This document shows, piece by piece, positions 60,917 to 64,000 of a stretch of 64,000 nt of DNA. The notes beneath the pieces are model-generated. The model saw nothing but the letters and a program-made list of their open reading frames with translations, was not told where the DNA came from and did no database searches. Positions within the stretch are counted from its first letter, which is position 1. The number at the start of each line of letters is the position of its first letter. The DNA is from Tetragenococcus sp041859945 (GTDB lineage: Bacteria > Bacillota > Bacilli > Lactobacillales > Enterococcaceae), in NCBI GenBank assembly GCA_041859945.1, contig JBFLGC010000008.1:1-64000 (forward strand), written 5' to 3'. Both the position numbers and the translations under genes were made by a program.

Positions 60917-61575
60917 TTACCAACTGCTTTTTTGTTTTTCGGTTAAGGCCATATTTATTAATAAGTTTAAAAATGCCTTTTTATCTGAATTTACTTTAAT
61001 GTAATAGATGAACATCATACCATAAGCCAAAATTAAAAAAATACTGTTATCACATTACTGAGATTCTGAAAAAAATACTTGTAGCTAACTTCATTTAGAC
61101 CTAATAAACCAATGCATGATATAGCCAAAGTTAGTGTAGGGGTTATTGAACGTCCCTTATTTAAATGATATTGTAATTCCCAAATCGTCTGATCAAGACC
61201 ATTTTCATTAAATTCAGCGTATGTTTCACGAATCTTTGTTAAAAATTGTCTATTTGGGCTCTTGTAGTAACCTTCAGAGATAGAATAGATAAGCGTCTTA
61301 GGATACTCTTTTTCTTTCAAATTAAATCCGCAATCTTTATTTTTCAACCATTTGTTTACTCTCCTAGTTTCCGATACCATGTCCATCATCATAGGAATAA
61401 GTGTTACGATAGAAGTAGATATCGTAAAAAATATTGAAATAATCGACTGTAAAACCACATGCCCCTTAGAAATAAAAAGCAAAATAGCATAGATACAAGA
61501 AAAAATAATTTGTGCCAAGAAAATTCTAGAATACCTGAGTGTCTCATCTTTTGAGAAAAAAAATTTATTAAACAT
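60917..61575 (-). pseudogene. Membrane protein gene broken by a one-base shortfall in a T run
   Basis: The intact frame (61033-61575) encodes 180 residues: two membrane helices near 17-35 and 42-62, a soluble middle, and a hydrophobic end stopping at TAA within VFF. A run of seven T (61035-61041 on the plus strand as A) precedes the stop. With eight T the frame continues LILAYGMMFIYYIKV and about 38 more residues to a TAA at 60917, completing a membrane helix. So this is a frameshift, a phase-variable tract or a sequencing error. The family is not recognised; the region is A+T-rich and accessory. Confidence 0.6.
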
Positions 61576-61627
61576 ATCGTTATTCCTTCATCTTTCCAAA
61601 ATATAATACTACTACATTTCCATCCGC

Positions 61628-61662
61628 AAAAAAGGCATTCCCTGATAACAAGGAATGCCTTT
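61628..61662 (-). terminator. Terminator of rplM-rpsI
   Basis: AAAGGCATTCC and GGAATGCCTTT pair, followed on the minus strand by a T run. Confidence 0.9.
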
Positions 61663-61672
61663 CGTTGATATA

Positions 61673-62065
61673 TTAACGTTTTGAAAATTGACTTGATTTA
61701 CGGGCTTTTTTGCGGCCTGTTTTTTTACGTTCGACCATACGAGCATCACGCGTAAGTAAACCAGCATGCTTCAAAGCAGAACGGAAGTCGGGGTCGACTT
61801 CTAACAAAGCGCGGGCGATACCATGACGAATCGCACCAGCTTGTCCTGCATAGCCTCCACCATTTACATTTACGAAAACATCATAGTTTCCTTTGGTTTC
61901 AGTTACTGCAAATGGTTGGTTGATGACTAAACGCAAGTCAGCATGTGGAATATATTCTTCAACATCTTTTTTATTAACAGTGATTTTACCAGTTCCTGGT
62001 ACTAAACGTACGCGGGCAACTGCATTTTTACGACGGCCAGTGCCGATATATTGAGCTTGTGCCAA
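61673..62065 (-). CDS. rpsI: 30S ribosomal protein S9
   Basis: 130-residue ribosomal protein. QYIGTGRRKNAVARVRLVPGTG is the S9 start, GGGYAGQAGAIRHGIARAL the core, and the tail RKKTGRKKARKSSQFSKR reaches the decoding centre. It begins 15 bases after rplM, as usual. Confidence 0.98.
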   Translation of the reverse strand: MAQAQYIGTGRRKNAVARVRLVPGTGKITVNKKDVEEYIPHADLRLVINQPFAVTETKGNYDVFVNVNGGGYAGQAGAIRHGIARALLEVDPDFRSALKHAGLLTRDARMVERKKTGRKKARKSSQFSKR

Positions 62066-62080
62066 TGAAATTCCCTCCTA

Positions 62081-62524
62081 TTAGATTAAGTTAGTAATGT
62101 CCAATACTTCTGGTTGTTGTGCTGCGTGTGGATGACTATCGCCTTCATAAACATGCAATTTAAGCCCTTGAGCACGACCTAAAGTATTCTTAGGTAACAT
62201 ACCTTTGACAGAATTTTCGATCAAACGACGAGGGTTTTTGTCACGCAATTCACCAGCTGTGATCGAGCGCAAGCCACCTGGGTGTTGTGTATGATGGTAA
62301 TACACTTTACCGTCTGCTTTATTCCCTGTTAATTTTACTTTTTCTGCATTGATAATAACGACAAAATCGCCTGTGTCCACATGTGGAGTGTAGGTTGGTT
62401 TATTTTTTCCACGTAAGATAGAAGCAGTAACCGTGCTAAGACGACCTAAAGGCACATCCGTTGCGTCGATCACGTACCATTTACGTTCTACTTCGCCTTT
62501 TTTGGCCATATATGTTGTACGCAA
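62081..62524 (-). CDS. rplM: 50S ribosomal protein L13
   Basis: 147 residues from a TTG start at 62524, with GGAGG eight bases upstream. The start reads MRTTYMAKKGEVERKWYVID, as in other enterococci. HVDTGDFVVIINAEKVKLTGNK and PHAAQQPEVLDI are conserved. The long open frame upstream is the leader. It heads the rplM-rpsI operon and is likely autoregulated through the leader. Confidence 0.97.
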   Translation of the reverse strand: MRTTYMAKKGEVERKWYVIDATDVPLGRLSTVTASILRGKNKPTYTPHVDTGDFVVIINAEKVKLTGNKADGKVYYHHTQHPGGLRSITAGELRDKNPRRLIENSVKGMLPKNTLGRAQGLKLHVYEGDSHPHAAQQPEVLDITNLI

Positions 62525-62602
62525 GATTTTTTCCTCCAATTTCAATATCGAATGTTTGACATACACTTGAGTTCCGGGGCTCTCGTGGGGCAAACAATAC
62601 CA
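62525..62602 (-). ncRNA. L13 ribosomal protein leader
   Basis: The mRNA leader contains GCCCCACGAGAGCCCCGGAA followed by CTCAAGTGTATGTCAAAC, the conserved look of the L13 leader of Bacillales and Lactobacillales. It lies between the promoter and rplM and is expected to bind L13 for feedback control. Confidence 0.65.
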
Positions 62603-62608
62603 TTTAAT

Positions 62609-62637
62609 ATAATACAAAGAATTTGGCGTAAAGTCAA
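62609..62637 (-). promoter_or_regulatory. Promoter of rplM-rpsI
   Basis: On the minus strand TTGACT (62632-62637) and TATTAT (62609-62614) are 17 bases apart. Confidence 0.8.
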
Positions 62638-62639
62638 CG

Positions 62640-62860
62640 TTTTTCTACTGGATAGCACAAATTTTTCTATTGGCTAACCGAAACTTTGCAGAAAAATCTT
62701 ATTCACTCGTAATAGCCTCTAGTTACTTTTTAGATTTTTCACTTCATCATGTGTCTCTTTTTTCGATTCTTAGATTACTTCACCTCGCCATATGTCCTTT
62801 CTTTGCATGTCTTTATACAGTTCATATGAATCGGTGTTATTTGCCAACTTTTTTGCAGAA
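62640..62860. other. Gene-free stretch between rplM promoter and the dps terminator
   Basis: I see nothing in it beyond A+T-rich sequence. The short frames on both strands have no ribosome sites. Confidence 0.5.
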
Positions 62861-62899
62861 CAAAAAAGCCAAGACCGCTTAAAAGGCCTTGGCTCAAAA
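62861..62899 (-). terminator. Terminator of dps
   Basis: AGCCAAG-G-CC and GG-CTTGGCT pair with one unpaired base, followed on the minus strand by TTTTTTG. Confidence 0.8.
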
Positions 62900-62908
62900 A
62901 TTTTATGC

Positions 62909-63391
62909 TTAAATGCGTTCGTGCGCTGGAGCAATATTTGGTGCTTTGTCGATTTTGGCAGAAAGCATCCAGATTTTCTTTTCGAGGTCTGTTTTGAAAC
63001 CAATGAAAATATCTTGGGTGCAATCGTCGCCTTCTTCACCAGAAACTTCAATCCCTTTTTGATAAAGGTCGGCTAAATAACGGTAGCCTGAAATCAAAAT
63101 TTCGACACGTTCGGGAATAGGACGATCCCAAGTACCGATTTCGTCTTCGATCTTGGTATGGTCAGCAAATTCTCGCAAAGTCGAATAAGGAGAACCATCC
63201 AAAGTAATCAAGCGTTCTGAAATCACATCGAGTTGGTCATTGATCTCATCCATATAATCATCCATTAAAGGATGCAACGTCAAAAATTCAGGTCCTCTCA
63301 TGTACCAATGCGTTTGGTGGATGACTACAGAAAATTGGCTCAGGTCAGCTACTAATTGGTTCAATACTTCTTTTGTTTGTTCGAATTTCAT
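62909..63391 (-). CDS. dps: Dps-family DNA-binding ferritin-like protein
   Basis: 160-residue four-helix protein forming 12-mers that store iron and guard DNA against peroxide. The ferroxidase site residues are in HQTHWYMRGPEFLTLHPLMDDY and DEINDQLDVISER (His, Asp, Glu across the dimer). The N terminus has no long basic tail, so DNA binding may be weak. GGAGGAA precedes the ATG, and the gene has its own terminator. Confidence 0.94.
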   Translation of the reverse strand: MKFEQTKEVLNQLVADLSQFSVVIHQTHWYMRGPEFLTLHPLMDDYMDEINDQLDVISERLITLDGSPYSTLREFADHTKIEDEIGTWDRPIPERVEILISGYRYLADLYQKGIEVSGEEGDDCTQDIFIGFKTDLEKKIWMLSAKIDKAPNIAPAHERI

Positions 63392-63573
63392 TTCTGAATT
63401 CCTCCTTCATTTCTTATACTCTTAGCTTAGCTCATAAATTAGAAAAAGTACACTATTCTTGTCCATTTGAGAAAATTTCTCAAATGTTCTCAATTAAGTT
63501 AAAAGTTTTTTGAAGACAATGCCGTTTTTTGGCGTACTTTATAAGGAGACCCCTAGGAAAGGAGGAAAAATCA

Positions 63574-64000
63574 ATGTGTCTCATTTATTTTGTGGTCGGT
63601 AGTATCTTGGGCTCTTTCTTTTGTTTATGCGGGGAACGGATCCCACTCCACGAACCTTTTTTAGTTTCGCGCTCGCATTGTCGCCATTGCGGAGAAAAGT
63701 TGGCCTTTTGGGAAATGATCCCGATTTTTTCAGCTTTGTTACTAGGCTTTCATTGTCACCATTGTCATCAACGTTTCTCAAGTTTGTCCTGCATAGTCGA
63801 ATTTACTTATGGTTTGATCTTCAGCTTTTGTTTAAGCCAAGCCGAAATCAGTAGGTGTATCCTAAGTTTACTTTGGCTAACGATGGCCGTGCTCTTGACT
63901 GTGACCGATTTATTGTACATGACGGTCGAGCCCAGGTTATTTTACCTCGCGGCGTTTTTCCTATGGATCGCCAATAGTTACTTTCAACGCCCGTTTTATT
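63574..64000 (+). CDS. comC: Prepilin peptidase (ComC/PilD family), cut by the window end
   Basis: Open to the window edge with 142 codons visible. Membrane aspartyl peptidase and methylase that matures competence or type IV prepilins. The N-terminal helix has GSFFCLCGERIP, a variant of GSFLNVxIxRLP. Two zinc-type pairs follow, CRHCGEKL and CHHCHQRF, then further membrane helices. The first catalytic Asp is in TVTDLLYM. AAAGGAGG lies nine bases before the ATG. Confidence 0.88.
   Translation, partial: MCLIYFVVGSILGSFFCLCGERIPLHEPFLVSRSHCRHCGEKLAFWEMIPIFSALLLGFHCHHCHQRFSSLSCIVEFTYGLIFSFCLSQAEISRCILSLLWLTMAVLLTVTDLLYMTVEPRLFYLAAFFLWIANSYFQRPFY

Noticed and set aside
62770..63051. Overlapping open frames antisense to the end of dps
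   Set aside because: No ribosome site, overlap a real gene and its terminator; shadows.
1..64000. CRISPR arrays, prophage, insertion sequences, tRNA or rRNA genes
   Set aside because: No regularly spaced repeats, no integrase, phage structural or transposase genes, and no tRNA or rRNA sequence signatures were seen.

Overview
The window looks like part of the chromosome of a low-GC Gram-positive coccus, most likely Enterococcus or a close relative. I infer this from gene content and gene order: a gmk-rpoZ-priA-fmt-rsmB-stp-prkC block, a prs/glmU/purR/zinc-ABC/ispE neighbourhood of the enterococcal type, a trehalose-6-phosphate phosphorylase route, ROK-regulated xylose genes, and strong GGAGG-type ribosome binding sites including several TTG starts. 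I see no rRNA, tRNA, CRISPR array, intact prophage or intact insertion sequence.

Layout. 0.3-10.2 kb (minus strand): housekeeping operon from gmk to the PASTA kinase prkC and its phosphatase, preceded by a small YdbC protein and a class A sortase. 10.4-14.0 kb: an orphan gene, two tandem thiT thiamine transporters each with its own TPP riboswitch, and a PadR/DUF2812 pair. 14.1-18.4 kb: a T-box leader (apparently Met-specific) ahead of a SAM hydrolase and a complete ECF transporter. 18.6-27.5 kb (mostly minus): prs, LD-carboxypeptidase, esterase, glmU, ndk, purR, a zinc ABC transporter with a Zur-type operator, and ispE. 27.6-34.9 kb: an HD phosphohydrolase, then a trehalose locus (PTS permease, GH65 phosphorylase, beta-phosphoglucomutase, TreR) with paired TreR-type operators. 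35-44.5 kb: a VanZ-RDD membrane protein with an XRE regulator, rny, an Mga-like regulator, and xylB-xylA with divergent xylR. 44.6-55 kb: TraX-like protein, MazG-like protein, a phosphatase, a Fur-type siderophore uptake divergon, queH, iminopeptidase, oxidoreductase, 2H phosphoesterase, dus. 55.3-61.6 kb: an accessory stretch with a holin-like type I toxin-antitoxin locus, a lipoprotein reading frame starting at ATA, GNAT, MFS, ROK/Nudix/phosphatase genes and decayed remnants. 61.7-64 kb: rpsI-rplM with an L13 leader, dps, and the start of a prepilin peptidase gene.

How the genes work together. Trehalose enters as trehalose-6-phosphate, is split phosphorolytically by the GH65 enzyme, and its beta-glucose-1-phosphate should be isomerised by the mutase. 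That mutase gene is the oddest object here. About 64 codons in its middle do not belong to the HAD family and read as a piece of alphaproteobacterial HflK, in frame. It is either a real interspecies chimera or an artefact of library preparation or assembly, and it should be checked first.

Other points worth attention: the two TPP riboswitches carry an identical alternative-pairing and anti-Shine-Dalgarno design; the type I toxin is preceded by an in-frame leader peptide ending in TAG; a one-base shortfall in a T run breaks a membrane protein gene; and a hairpin-like repeat occurs in opposite orientations 18 kb apart.
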